From Candidatus Methanophagales archaeon (lineage in GTDB: Archaea; Halobacteriota; Syntropharchaeia; Alkanophagales; Methanospirareceae): a stretch of DNA of 34,149 nucleotides. Numbering within the stretch: position 1 is the stretch's first letter; every line of letters begins with the position of its first letter. The translations under genes and the position numbers were made by a program. The notes below the pieces were generated by a model, which was given only the letters and a program-made list of their open reading frames with translations, did no database searches and was not told the DNA's origin. The stretch lies in the NCBI GenBank assembly GCA_003336485.1, contig QENH01000179.1:1-34149 (forward strand). The letters run 5' to 3'. This document shows positions 17,485-25,574 of the stretch, piece by piece.

Positions 17485-19452
17485 TCACGCCTTCACAGGA
17501 ATTGTAAAATAAAATATAGTGCCTTTTCCCGGCTCTGACTCCACCCAGATGCGACCACCGTGTCGCTCTACAATCTTCTTGCAGACCGCAAGACCGATGC
17601 CGGTACCTGAAAACTCACCTCTGCCATGCAACCGCTGAAATATTACAAAGATGCGCTCAAAGAATTCCGGCTCAATCCCGATACCGTTGTCAGCAACCGA
17701 GAAGACCCACTCGTCACTTTTTTGCTCTGCCGCGAGATGAACATTTGGCGGTTCCTTGCTTCGGAACTTGATCGCGTTCTCTATAAGGTTCTGAAACAAC
17801 TGAATCAGTTGCGAACCATCTGCCATTAGGGTCGGCAGTGCATCGTGAGTCACCACCGCGCCGCTCTCCGCGATAGTCATCTTCAGATTCGTGAGCACCA
17901 GCTCAAGCACATTTTCGCAGTTAGTCGGTTCAAATGGTTTACCTCGCGTACCCACCCGCGAAAAAGTCAGCAGGTCATTTATCAGCGTTTGCATACGGTT
18001 CACGCCGTCCACGGCAAACCCGATGAACTCGTCAGCATCGGAATCAAGTTTATCTTTGTAGCGCCGTGCCAACAACTGCACGTAGCTCGAGACCATACGC
18101 AAAGGCTCTTGCAGATCGTGCGATGCGACATATGCAAACTGCTCCAGCTCGGTATTGGAACGCCTAAGATCCACTACGATTCGCTCCAATTCCTCCTCCG
18201 CTTGCTTACGTTCGGTGAAGTCATGAAAAGTTTCTATCGCTGCAATTACCTTCCCCCGCTGATCTTTCAATGGCGCCGCAGTGAAGAATAGCCATTTGCC
18301 GCTATCGCCCAAATGAGTGAAGAAATCTTCAACTTCATAACCGCCCTCTACAAGCGCAGATTTATGATACTTGCCACCGTAGTATTTAGCTAGCTCTTCT
18401 CCTGATAGTTCATCCACTATAATATCTACCATAAGTGGCCGTTCCACCGAATAGAAAGAAGTCCACGCGTTTTTCGTGCCTACCATCTCAGCAGTAGAGA
18501 CACCGGTTAGACTTTCACACGCTTTATTCCAGTGTGTGACTGTGTGCGCCCTGTCAATTACAAAGGTTGGGACTGAACTGCCCTCAACAATCTGAGAAAG
18601 TTTCTTCTCGCTCTCTCGCAGCTCTTCTTGTACCCGGATGAGATCTTCGCTTTTCCTTCTTGCAAATACGCTCGCGGCACCGTAGGTGCAAAAGATGCCT
18701 ACCAGTAACAAAGATACCGAGCCGAGTATACGGGCAACACTTTGAAACTCCGGCTCCCATAGCCCCCATATATATTCCTCACCGACAAAGCTAAATATTA
18801 GGATAACGCCAAGAATAACTGCGTTTGTATATATGTAATACAAGCGTGGGTCGGCTGTGCTCTTTGGTAGTTTGAAGAACGCTCTCACCGTGTCTGAATA
18901 CAGCAGTCCTTGCGCGATAAAGACAATTAATAGCCCGTTTATCGCTTCCTTAAACACAATCGAGAGTGTCACAGCCAGAGGCATAAACGTATTGTCCGGG
19001 GGCACGTTCAGGGTGAATACCCAGCGGAATACGGAGAATAGCAATGCTGTATTGAATAAACGGAATATCAGCTCGCCAAGATAGATGTTATTATATCGGG
19101 TGCGTGAGAACCAGCCATGCCACACGATCCACAGCGTAAATGGTGGCACTGACACCAAAGGACCGTAACCATTTTGCAGCATCCACAATATCCACATCGT
19201 CTGACATCCGCCACAGAGCGCAGATAACAGCCCGTATCTCCAGCCCCATGCAAGCGTTATCACAATGGGAAATATGAGACCGAGAAGAAAACTCATTCGA
19301 TAAGTGCCGTAAAAGACAAAATCAATAGGATAAAAGTTTACGGCAAACCCTAGTAACCCGAAGATGACCGAGATTACGACTTTGTAGGCTGTTATATCAC
19401 TATTCGAACCACCTTGACCGGAATCATCATCAGCCTTGCCAACTTGTTTCAT
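17485..19452 (-). CDS. Multi-TM PAS sensor histidine kinase
   Basis: A 655-aa membrane kinase. Residues about 20-265 hold around eight hydrophobic segments forming an integral membrane sensor of unknown ligand, rich in aromatic residues ([17 protein letters not shown]). A PAS domain follows (about 290-410, ending [17 protein letters not shown]), then HisKA with His445 in [16 protein letters not shown] and HATPase with [18 protein letters not shown] and [11 protein letters not shown]. The kinase core resembles phytochrome-like kinases. No response regulator is adjacent, so its target is not evident. Its start lies in a 202-nt spacer shared with the divergent ATPase remnant. Confidence 0.92.
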   Translation of the reverse strand: MKQVGKADDDSGQGGSNSDITAYKVVISVIFGLLGFAVNFYPIDFVFYGTYRMSFLLGLIFPIVITLAWGWRYGLLSALCGGCQTMWILWMLQNGYGPLVSVPPFTLWIVWHGWFSRTRYNNIYLGELIFRLFNTALLFSVFRWVFTLNVPPDNTFMPLAVTLSIVFKEAINGLLIVFIAQGLLYSDTVRAFFKLPKSTADPRLYYIYTNAVILGVILIFSFVGEEYIWGLWEPEFQSVARILGSVSLLLVGIFCTYGAASVFARRKSEDLIRVQEELRESEKKLSQIVEGSSVPTFVIDRAHTVTHWNKACESLTGVSTAEMVGTKNAWTSFYSVERPLMVDIIVDELSGEELAKYYGGKYHKSALVEGGYEVEDFFTHLGDSGKWLFFTAAPLKDQRGKVIAAIETFHDFTERKQAEEELERIVVDLRRSNTELEQFAYVASHDLQEPLRMVSSYVQLLARRYKDKLDSDADEFIGFAVDGVNRMQTLINDLLTFSRVGTRGKPFEPTNCENVLELVLTNLKMTIAESGAVVTHDALPTLMADGSQLIQLFQNLIENAIKFRSKEPPNVHLAAEQKSDEWVFSVADNGIGIEPEFFERIFVIFQRLHGRGEFSGTGIGLAVCKKIVERHGGRIWVESEPGKGTIFYFTIPVKA

Positions 19453-19654
19453 TATAGCTAGCCCCTCACCTTTTTGCTACTGCTTTGCCGAGATCAGCGC
19501 GAGTGATATATGTAGTACAGGCACGTATAAATAACTTATGGTATTTCGCGAATGGCGAGTTTCGGTATTTGCCAGCACTGTCGAATTTTTCTGCGAAATC
19601 ACTACACGATATACCCAAAGTTTATATGGAACAAGTTCATATCAAAATTGTACC

Positions 19655-19963
19655 ATGATAGAAATAACCAGAACGATCCTTAGCGGATGGTAAGGCAGAG
19701 AATTACCCGAAGTTATTGCACGAAGCGTGGATTTCGTGCTTAAGTATGGACTAAAAGTCAAGCAGTTAATACAAGTCTGCTACGATATTAACGATTATGA
19801 TACGAAAAAGAGAGAGACAAAGGCGTTACTTAAAGCGAGCAAAGAGCTTAAATGCGATAACTTGTTTGTCATTACCGAGGATTATGAAGCCGTGGAGGAA
19901 CTAAAAGGAAAACGAATAGAGTACATCCCATTGTGGCGATGGACTTTACAAAAGTTTATCTGA
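19655..19963 (+). pseudogene. Collapsed remnant of an AAA ATPase (COG1373/DUF4143-like)
   Basis: One frame from ATG 19655 reads MIEITRTILSGW, a TAA stop at 19691, then GRELPEVIARS followed at once by VDFVLKYGLKVKQLIQVCYD and on to a stop at 19963. The first part resembles the N-terminus, and the second the extreme C-terminal domain, of large archaeal ATPases with DUF4143-type tails (CDNLFVITEDYE, YIPLWRWTLQKF). The P-loop domain and everything between are gone, so an internal deletion joined the two ends and a nonsense codon followed. A TATA-like TTTATATGG at 19620-19628 survives. The track's 78-aa ORF (GTG 19727) is only the tail. Confidence 0.68.
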
Positions 19964-19973
19964 CAATTTCAGA

Positions 19974-21296
19974 TTAAGACGGACTGACCTCAAGGCCTTT
20001 TTCCGTTATGTCCACGAGTTTCTTCCCGGTAGAATGTGCACTGCCCCTCATCTTGATTACTTCTATATAACGTCGCCTCACGCCCTTCTCTTCCGCGCGT
20101 GACAGTATTACTAGGCCATCCATCATGGGTGCTATGTCAGATGGATAATACTCACCGGGATTTGTATCAGAGGTGAAAACAGAGGTTATTGCCCTGCTCT
20201 TACACAGCGAGATAATCGTTTGCAGATAATTCTTGTAGTCGCGTGTAGCGTTGCTCGTAGCGTTGAACGCAGATTGATAGCATGAAACACCATCTATAAC
20301 TACACGATTTACACCGACAAGCGCTTCTTTTAGCTCTATCAGGTGCTCATCCGGGACAAGATCGACAACAGGCGCATACAATACCCTGACCAAACCGTTA
20401 TTTGCAGTCGGCTGGAAATCGAATCCGAAATGCTTGGCATTTCTTGTGATGGTCGCTAAATCCTCATTCAACGAGATAATCAAGCTCTTTTCACCGCTCT
20501 TTACGCCCTCGTGGACGAATTGGAAACCAAAAAGTGCCTTTCCTGTGCCCACCTCACCCGCAGCGAGGATAGCACTGCCTTCCAGCACACCCTTGTTTAC
20601 TATTTGTTCCATACCGCGAACACCCAAATTGACTTTTTTATCACTTACAGATACGACCTCGGCCATCTTCAATTTCGGAAATACTTCTATTCCCGCAGTA
20701 CTGAATTTAAAGGCATGCTTCTTTATCGATGTGTTCTGTCCCCTTAACTTAAACACTGTTAGCCATCGCCTTCCATCTTCTATTGAAAGGAAGAGGACAC
20801 CATCAACTATGGAAGCTATGTAATGCTCATTCAAGACTTGCTCTCTGAACACATCGGTCAAGATCAGCAAGATGTTCTTTCTCTTCATGTATATGATTAA
20901 AGCATCTAAAGCGTCTTTATCCATATCTGCGAGGCTGAGGAATGAGTCAATAACAACCCGGTCTGGCTTGATAGTTTCGATATTATCCTTTATGATGCCA
21001 AAGACGTCTTTCTTCATTAATAGCAGTTCGCCTGCGTCAACAAAGTGCATTGTCTTGAGGTCCGGATCGAAGAAGGAAAAAGGAGATAGGAAATTGTTTA
21101 TTGAGGTTATGGGTTCAGAAACGGAAGCAATAAATAAACAGCACTCTTTATTCCGCGCGGAATTAAACAGGCTTTGTAACGCGAGCGTAGTCTTACCTGT
21201 ACCAACACTACCTCCTATGAGTATGATAGAAGGTGATACGAACCCGCCACCAAGGACTTCATCTAATCCCGCCACTCCTGAACTCAATATCTTCAT
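19974..21296 (-). CDS. Two-domain KaiC-like ATPase, second P-loop degenerate
   Basis: A 440-aa protein with two RecA/KaiC domains. Domain 1 (about 1-225) has Walker A GGSVGTGKTTL and Walker B DRVVIDSFLSL. Domain 2 (about 225-440) has AAGEVGTGKALF, where the Mg-binding Thr/Ser after Lys253 is Ala, and Walker B NRVVIDGVSCY. The paired catalytic Glu of cyanobacterial KaiC appear as Ser-Glu (VSEP) and Asn-Glu (LNED). The end KMRGSAHSTGKKLVDITEKGLEV matches KaiC-family C-termini. Archaeal KaiC-like proteins act in signal transduction. Its start overlaps the stop of the upstream wHTH gene by 4 nt (ATGA), so the two are co-translated. Confidence 0.92.
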   Translation of the reverse strand: MKILSSGVAGLDEVLGGGFVSPSIILIGGSVGTGKTTLALQSLFNSARNKECCLFIASVSEPITSINNFLSPFSFFDPDLKTMHFVDAGELLLMKKDVFGIIKDNIETIKPDRVVIDSFLSLADMDKDALDALIIYMKRKNILLILTDVFREQVLNEHYIASIVDGVLFLSIEDGRRWLTVFKLRGQNTSIKKHAFKFSTAGIEVFPKLKMAEVVSVSDKKVNLGVRGMEQIVNKGVLEGSAILAAGEVGTGKALFGFQFVHEGVKSGEKSLIISLNEDLATITRNAKHFGFDFQPTANNGLVRVLYAPVVDLVPDEHLIELKEALVGVNRVVIDGVSCYQSAFNATSNATRDYKNYLQTIISLCKSRAITSVFTSDTNPGEYYPSDIAPMMDGLVILSRAEEKGVRRRYIEVIKMRGSAHSTGKKLVDITEKGLEVSPS

Positions 21297-21649
21297 GGTA
21301 CCTGTTCCATATTCAAATTTAGCCCTGCTTTGTTTATTGAAATCCGTAACTCTTTACCTGTGATCCCTTCAAACTCTTCAAGTAGACGGAATACCCCTCG
21401 ATCCACAGATACAAAGTCCCTTAACTTCTCTTGATCAAATTGAGCAGGCACATCTTCTTTTGTTTCACCTACGAGCGACCACAACTTTGTGGGTCCTACC
21501 ATCTCGCAACTAATTAACCTCTTGCCTTTAAGGCCTTCGAGATATTTCAATGCGGTCGCTTTGCTCATATCCGCTCGTGCAACCACTTCTGTGGTGTTTA
21601 ATTTCCCCACTCTGAGGATTTCAAGCAGGTGTTCTTCTCGCCAGAGCAT
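21293..21649 (-). CDS. wHTH regulator, copy A (overlaps kaiC-like gene)
   Basis: A 118-aa protein with an N-terminal winged helix (MLWREEHLLEILRVGKLNTTEVVARADMS..., wing near CEMVGPTKLWSL) and a C-terminal helical part with a conserved EEFEGITGKELRISINKAGLN segment. It is a close paralog of the next gene, with identical length. GGAGG stands 9 nt before the ATG, and a TATA-like GGTATATATAG near 21684-21694 gives it its own promoter. The 4-nt overlap with the KaiC-like gene suggests that the protein regulates, or is regulated by, that ATPase. I do not recognise a named family beyond wHTH. Confidence 0.82.
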   Translation of the reverse strand: MLWREEHLLEILRVGKLNTTEVVARADMSKATALKYLEGLKGKRLISCEMVGPTKLWSLVGETKEDVPAQFDQEKLRDFVSVDRGVFRLLEEFEGITGKELRISINKAGLNLNMEQVP

Positions 21650-21683
21650 CTTTTTATCGCCTCCTGTCTATGCATCCATCCAC

Positions 21684-21694
21684 TATATATACCT
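21684..21694 (-). promoter_or_regulatory. TATA box for wHTH copy A
   Basis: GGTATATATAG on the minus strand places transcription start near 21664, leaving a leader of about 15 nt that contains the AGGAGG ribosome binding site. It indicates that the wHTH-KaiC pair is transcribed apart from wHTH copy B. Confidence 0.5.
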
Positions 21695-21734
21695 ATATCA
21701 TTTATACATATACACTTTCACTGCATTATGTCAT

Positions 21735-22091
21735 TTACGTTACAGAATCGATATTGATATTTATCCCTGCTTTGTTTATCGAGATCATCAATCGCTTCCC
21801 TGTTACCGCTTCAAACTCTTCAAATAGCTTGAATATCTCCCGAGCCACAGATATAAAGTCCTTTATCGCATCTTGTTCAAACTGAGCAGGGGCAATTTCT
21901 TTCGATTCTCCTGGGAGGGACCATAGCTTTGTAGGCCCTACCATCTCACAATCAACTAATCCTCTGCCTTTAAGGCCTTCAAGATATTTCAATGTGGTTG
22001 CCTTGCTCATATCCGCTCGTGCAACCACTTCAGAAGTGCTTAATTTACCGGCTTTTAGGATTGCGAGCAGATGTTCTTCCCGCCAGAGCAT
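21735..22091 (-). CDS. wHTH regulator, copy B (tandem paralog)
   Basis: A 118-aa paralog of the gene at 21293-21649. Both start MLWREEHLL, share KATxLKYLEGLKG and CEMVGPTKLWSL, and end in ISINKAGxNxN; roughly three fifths of residues appear identical by eye. The copies are 85 nt apart in direct orientation, so they come from a tandem duplication. The differences lie mainly in the linker and C-terminal helix (FISVAREIFKLFEEFEAVTG), where ligand or partner binding may have diverged. A TATA-like AATATATTT lies close upstream, so the transcript may be leaderless. The MBL hydrolase gene diverges from it. Confidence 0.82.
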   Translation of the reverse strand: MLWREEHLLAILKAGKLSTSEVVARADMSKATTLKYLEGLKGRGLVDCEMVGPTKLWSLPGESKEIAPAQFEQDAIKDFISVAREIFKLFEEFEAVTGKRLMISINKAGININIDSVT

Positions 22092-22156
22092 TTCTTCTCT
22101 CTATTGCACCCCAAATATATTACTATATTACCCACATATATTTTTAAAATAAGAAC

Positions 22157-22810
22157 ATGAAACTTCAAGATGGCGTGTACTGGTACAGAGAGAAGGGCGT
22201 ACTTGATGCAAACACGTACGTGATAACAGGAGAACAAACAGTCCTTATAGATCCGGGACTGGGAAATTACCTGGGACTGCTACTCAAAGAGATGCAGGAA
22301 GATGGCATAGACCCAAAAGAAGTAGATGTTATAACAATTACGCATCTCCATCCTGACCATTGTGACGCAACAGCAGCACTTAAAGATGTTTCCGGTGCTA
22401 AAGTTGCGGTACATTCGTCACAATGGGCATATCTCGATCGGTTATTAGAGGAAGCATCGCGTGTTTTAGGCATAGAAGCAAAGAAATTCGATGTGGACTT
22501 TGTGTTTGAGGATAGCTTGGGGCACACCGAGTTGAGGATACAGCATACACCAGGGCATTCACCAGAGAGCATTTGCTTTTTCGCGGTGGATAAGAAGACA
22601 CTGATTTCGGGCGATTTGGTATTTGATAAAGGCATAGGACGGACAGATTTGCCGTTTGGTAACACTGAAGAGCTGATAAGATCTATTAATACTGTATCCA
22701 CGCGGGATACCGAGCTTCTGCTGCCCGGACACGGGGCGATACTAAAAGGTCGAAGTAACGTCAAAAGGAATTACGAGTTCATACGCGAACATTATCTCCA
22801 GTGGATGTAA
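22157..22810 (+). CDS. Metallo-beta-lactamase-fold hydrolase (glyoxalase II-like)
   Basis: A 217-aa MBL-fold enzyme with the metal-binding set THLHPDHCD (His63, His65, Asp67, His68), HTPGHSPES, the bridging Asp in ISGDLVFDKG and a final PGHG. This arrangement fits the glyoxalase II/RNase Z-like binuclear zinc group; the substrate cannot be told. TATA-like sequences at 22118-22140 lie close enough to ATG 22157 that the transcript is probably leaderless. The gene diverges from wHTH copy B. Its last 32 nt overlap the end of the converging HMG-CoA reductase gene. Confidence 0.9.
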   Translation: MKLQDGVYWYREKGVLDANTYVITGEQTVLIDPGLGNYLGLLLKEMQEDGIDPKEVDVITITHLHPDHCDATAALKDVSGAKVAVHSSQWAYLDRLLEEASRVLGIEAKKFDVDFVFEDSLGHTELRIQHTPGHSPESICFFAVDKKTLISGDLVFDKGIGRTDLPFGNTEELIRSINTVSTRDTELLLPGHGAILKGRSNVKRNYEFIREHYLQWM

Positions 22811-24062
22811 GAAAACCAGCCAGCACTTCCTTCGCCCTATCAATTCTCACCTTCTTCTCCCGCACCATGACTTCCACCACCTTATCTATCATTTCACCCT
22901 CTGCACCGGCTGCTATGGCGACATTCCTTGCATGCAGGGACATATGTCCACGTTGAATGCCTTCTGTTGCTAAAGCGCGCAGTGCCGCGAAATTCTGCGC
23001 TAGACCTACTGCGGCTAAGATTTCCGCAAGCTCGTTTGCAGTCTTCACATCAAGTATCTTGACATTTATCTTCGCTGTCGGATGAACCGTTGTGGCGCCA
23101 CCAACGAGACCGACCGCAATGGGGAGTTCTATAGTACCAACCAGATCATGGTTCTTATCCTTTTCCCATTTGGTTAATGGTAGATATTGCCCAGTAATAC
23201 AGGCGTACGAATGTGCGCCCGCCTCAATCGCGCGGAAATCGTTACCTGTGGCTATTACAACCGGGTCTATGCCATTCATTATACCCTTGTTATGGGTTGC
23301 ACATCTGTACGGATCTGACACTGCAAGCATGTATGCGTTGATGACAGCATCAACAACATCCTCGCCACCGATAGCATCCTTTGCAAAAACAGCCCTCGCA
23401 AATGCTAACCTGTACGTTGCGAGATTAGAGATGATGCGCAGATTCACTTTGCCATCCGAAAGTTGCTCAATAAATGGTGCTACCGCTTCAGCCATTGTAT
23501 TTACTGCATTCGCGCCCATCGCGTCCTTAACGTTGACTAAAAGATGGACCATCACCATTGGACCCGCAGGCGTATCAATGACCTCTACCTCGATGTCTTT
23601 CGCACCTCCGCCAAGGCTCACAAGTACAGGGTCATTTTCATTCGCACTGTCTAATATCTCTTGCTTATGAGTAAGGATAGTGAATTTAGCAGATGCGGGA
23701 TCGGAAACATCCGTCACTTGTATCTGCCCGATCATTATAGGGTCTGTAGAACTTGCCTGAAACCCGCCCTTTTGCCGTGCGATTTTTGCCGCATTGCTTG
23801 CCGCTGCGACCACAGACGGCTCTTCTATTGCCATAGGTATCAAATGATCTTTGCCATTGATCACGAAATTCACGGCAATTCCTACTGGCAAGGGCATGGT
23901 GCCAACAACGTTCTCTATCATTCTGTCTGCTATTTCTCCAAGTGCCCCTGTATTGCCAAGTACTTTTAGCTCCTCTTCTGTTAGATTCGCAAAATCGTTT
24001 AACTGCTCTAATCGCTCTTTCACACTTAGCTTATAAAAACCAGATAATTGCGATGTTTTCAT
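22779..24062 (-). CDS. hmgA: Hydroxymethylglutaryl-CoA reductase, class II (bacterial-like)
   Basis: Makes mevalonate from HMG-CoA for isoprenoid membrane lipids. At 427 aa it follows the class II (Pseudomonas mevalonii-like) sequence throughout: MIENVVGTMPLP, catalytic Glu in EEPSVVAAAS, DAMGANAVNTMAEAVAPF, catalytic Lys in THNKGIMNGIDP, Asp in ATGNDFRAIEAGAHSYA and His in SLHARNVA. Most archaea have class I enzymes; Archaeoglobales and Thermoplasmatales are known to carry a laterally acquired class II form, and this gene belongs to that kind. As the only candidate seen, it likely works in biosynthesis here. A TATA box near 24094-24100 gives a leader of under 10 nt. Confidence 0.95.
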   Translation of the reverse strand: MKTSQLSGFYKLSVKERLEQLNDFANLTEEELKVLGNTGALGEIADRMIENVVGTMPLPVGIAVNFVINGKDHLIPMAIEEPSVVAAASNAAKIARQKGGFQASSTDPIMIGQIQVTDVSDPASAKFTILTHKQEILDSANENDPVLVSLGGGAKDIEVEVIDTPAGPMVMVHLLVNVKDAMGANAVNTMAEAVAPFIEQLSDGKVNLRIISNLATYRLAFARAVFAKDAIGGEDVVDAVINAYMLAVSDPYRCATHNKGIMNGIDPVVIATGNDFRAIEAGAHSYACITGQYLPLTKWEKDKNHDLVGTIELPIAVGLVGGATTVHPTAKINVKILDVKTANELAEILAAVGLAQNFAALRALATEGIQRGHMSLHARNVAIAAGAEGEMIDKVVEVMVREKKVRIDRAKEVLAGFLTSTGDNVRV

Positions 24063-24093
24063 TTTTATCGTAATAAAAATTTAGGGCTTTTGG

Positions 24094-24118
24094 TATAAAA
24101 AACACAGGTAAATATATA
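24094..24118. promoter_or_regulatory. Back-to-back TATA boxes for hmgA and rpl21e
   Basis: TTTATAC on the minus strand (24094-24100) serves hmgA at 24062, and AAATATATA on the plus strand (24110-24118) serves rpl21e at 24153. The two boxes are about 15 nt apart, so TBP/TFB binding at one may compete with the other. Confidence 0.5.
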
Positions 24119-24152
24119 GAAGAAGAATCATTTATTTGCTGAGGTAGAATAG

Positions 24153-24464
24153 ATGCCACGATCACATGGAGAGAGGAAAAGAACAAGGAAGAAGTTGAGC
24201 AAAAGGAAGAGGGAGCGAGGATTGTCCCCTATAAGTAGAGCCATCCAAAGCTTTGAACTCGGAGAGAAAGTGCACATCCGTATAGACCCCAGCATTCATA
24301 AGGGTATGCCGCATCATAGATTCCACGGCTTGACGGGCGAGGTGAAAGGTACGCGAGGGAGAGCGTATATCGTTGAGATTATGGACTCGAAACGGAAGAA
24401 AGATTTATTTATCCGAGCCGAACATCTGAGCCCGCAAAAAAGATCGCCATCTGTTGAACTTTGA
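24153..24464 (+). CDS. rpl21e: Large subunit ribosomal protein eL21 (L21e)
   Basis: A 103-aa basic protein. The N-terminus MPRSHGERKRTRKKLSKRKR and the core SFELGEKVHIRIDPSIHKGMPHHRF, followed by GLTGEVKGTRGRAYIVEI, match archaeal and eukaryotic L21e, an SH3-like fold protein of the large subunit. The length is usual. GAGGT lies 7 nt before the ATG. The gene stands alone, with T-rich stretches after the stop (24469-24490) that could terminate transcription in the archaeal way. It confirms the archaeal origin of the window. Confidence 0.95.
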   Translation: MPRSHGERKRTRKKLSKRKRERGLSPISRAIQSFELGEKVHIRIDPSIHKGMPHHRFHGLTGEVKGTRGRAYIVEIMDSKRKKDLFIRAEHLSPQKRSPSVEL

Positions 24465-24487
24465 CTTTTGCATTTTTCATTTTGCTT

Positions 24488-24523
24488 TATCTGCACAAAA
24501 ATCTCACGATTTTTGTGCAGATA
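24488..24523. terminator. Perfect 16-bp hairpin between rpl21e and tRNA-Val
   Basis: TATCTGCACAAAAATC pairs fully with GATTTTTGTGCAGATA around a 4-nt loop (TCAC). It lies between two converging transcripts, 23 nt after the L21e stop and 3 nt from the tRNA 3' end. It may act as a bidirectional terminator or processing signal; the symmetry itself is certain, the role is inferred. Confidence 0.6.
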
Positions 24524-24526
24524 CTA

Positions 24527-24599
24527 TGGGCCCGATGCGATTTGAACGCATGACCTCCGCCATGTCAAGGCGACGTCATTCCAACTAGACCACGGGCCC
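24527..24599 (-). tRNA. tRNA-Val (GAC)
   Basis: On the minus strand a full cloverleaf folds: acceptor GGGCCCG with CGGGCCC, D arm GTC/GAC with AGTTGGAAT loop, anticodon stem CGCC/GGCG with loop TTGACAT (anticodon GAC, Val), T arm ATGCG/CGCAT with loop TTCAAAT, and discriminator A. CCA is not encoded and no intron is seen. A TATA-like TTTATAAG near 24628-24635 lies about 30 nt upstream. Confidence 0.95.
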
Positions 24600-24625
24600 T
24601 ATGAGCATTTATAATATGTACGTGC

Positions 24626-24636
24626 TTATAAAATAA
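24626..24636. promoter_or_regulatory. Shared TATA element, tRNA-Val / trxB
   Basis: CTTATAAAATA reads as a TATA box on the plus strand about 28 nt before ATG 24661 (leaderless trxB) and as TTTATAAG on the minus strand about 30 nt before the tRNA. One A/T-rich element may serve both directions. Confidence 0.45.
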
Positions 24637-24660
24637 TCGTATTTTCATGTGGTTGGGATT

Positions 24661-25566
24661 ATGAAAAGAGATTTGATTGTTGTCGGAACGGGTCCCGCAG
24701 GAATAACCGCGGGGATGTATGGCTTGAGAAGCGGATTGGAGACACTGGTGCTTGATAAGGGGATATGCGGGGGATTATCAAATGAGGCACCGATAATAGA
24801 GAACTATCCGGGATTCAAGAAGATAGGCGGAATGGAATTAGCGGAAAAGATGAAAGAGCAGCTTTCAGAATACGTATCGATAAATGAGCTGGAAGAAGTT
24901 AAAAAGGTAGGGTCTGGAGCGGAAGAGATGACGGTGATCACGGAAAAGGACACCTATCACACAAAAGCGGTAGTAATAAGCACGGGCACAAAGCACAGGA
25001 AATTAGGTGTAAAAGGGGAAGACGAATATCTTGGGCGGGGCATATCTTATTGCGCTACCTGTGATGGCTTTTTCTTCCGAAATAAGCATGTGATGGTAAT
25101 CGGTGGCGGGGATTCCGCAGTTAGAGAAGCTCTGTACCTGAAGAATATCGGATGTGAGGTAACGCTGATACATAGAAGGGAGAAGCTCCGGGCAGAACAG
25201 TATTTACAAAAGAATCTGAAAGAAGCGGGCATCCGGATCTTATGGAACTCAGTGATAACCGAAATAAAAGGAGATACAGCGGTGAGTAGTGTTGTCCGGT
25301 ATGATAAAAAGACGGGAGATGAGGATGTGTTGCCAGTTGCGGGCGTATTTATATCAATAGGCGAAGAGCCCGTAAATGGGTTAGCCACGCAAATGGGTAT
25401 TATGATGGATAAAAGCGGTTACATAATTACAGATAAAAGCCAGAGAACGAACCTCAAGCGGGTATATGCCGCAGGAGACATAACCGGGGGCGTGAGGCAA
25501 ATAGTAGTAGCATGTGCGGAAGGCGCTATCGCTGCTAGCTCGGCATATGACGATTTATTAGGTTAA
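24661..25566 (+). CDS. trxB: Thioredoxin reductase
   Basis: A flavoprotein that passes electrons to thioredoxin-like proteins. It has an FAD-binding GTGPAGITAG near the start, the redox centre CATC (Cys135 and Cys138 counting from the track's start), a second nucleotide fold GGGDSAVREA, HRREKLRAEQ, which fits the NADPH-binding HRRxxxR pattern, and the final FAD motif AAGDITGGVRQI. Length is usual. The track starts at GTG 24649, but a TATA element ~28 nt before ATG 24661 supports that ATG and a leaderless message. rnhB follows after 8 nt and tfb after that, so the three form one likely operon. Confidence 0.93.
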   Translation: MKRDLIVVGTGPAGITAGMYGLRSGLETLVLDKGICGGLSNEAPIIENYPGFKKIGGMELAEKMKEQLSEYVSINELEEVKKVGSGAEEMTVITEKDTYHTKAVVISTGTKHRKLGVKGEDEYLGRGISYCATCDGFFFRNKHVMVIGGGDSAVREALYLKNIGCEVTLIHRREKLRAEQYLQKNLKEAGIRILWNSVITEIKGDTAVSSVVRYDKKTGDEDVLPVAGVFISIGEEPVNGLATQMGIMMDKSGYIITDKSQRTNLKRVYAAGDITGGVRQIVVACAEGAIAASSAYDDLLG

Positions 25567-25574
25567 CGTTAAAG

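Noticed and set aside
23092-23670. 192-aa plus-strand ORF opposite hmgA
   Set aside because: Antisense shadow of a gene with all catalytic motifs in place.
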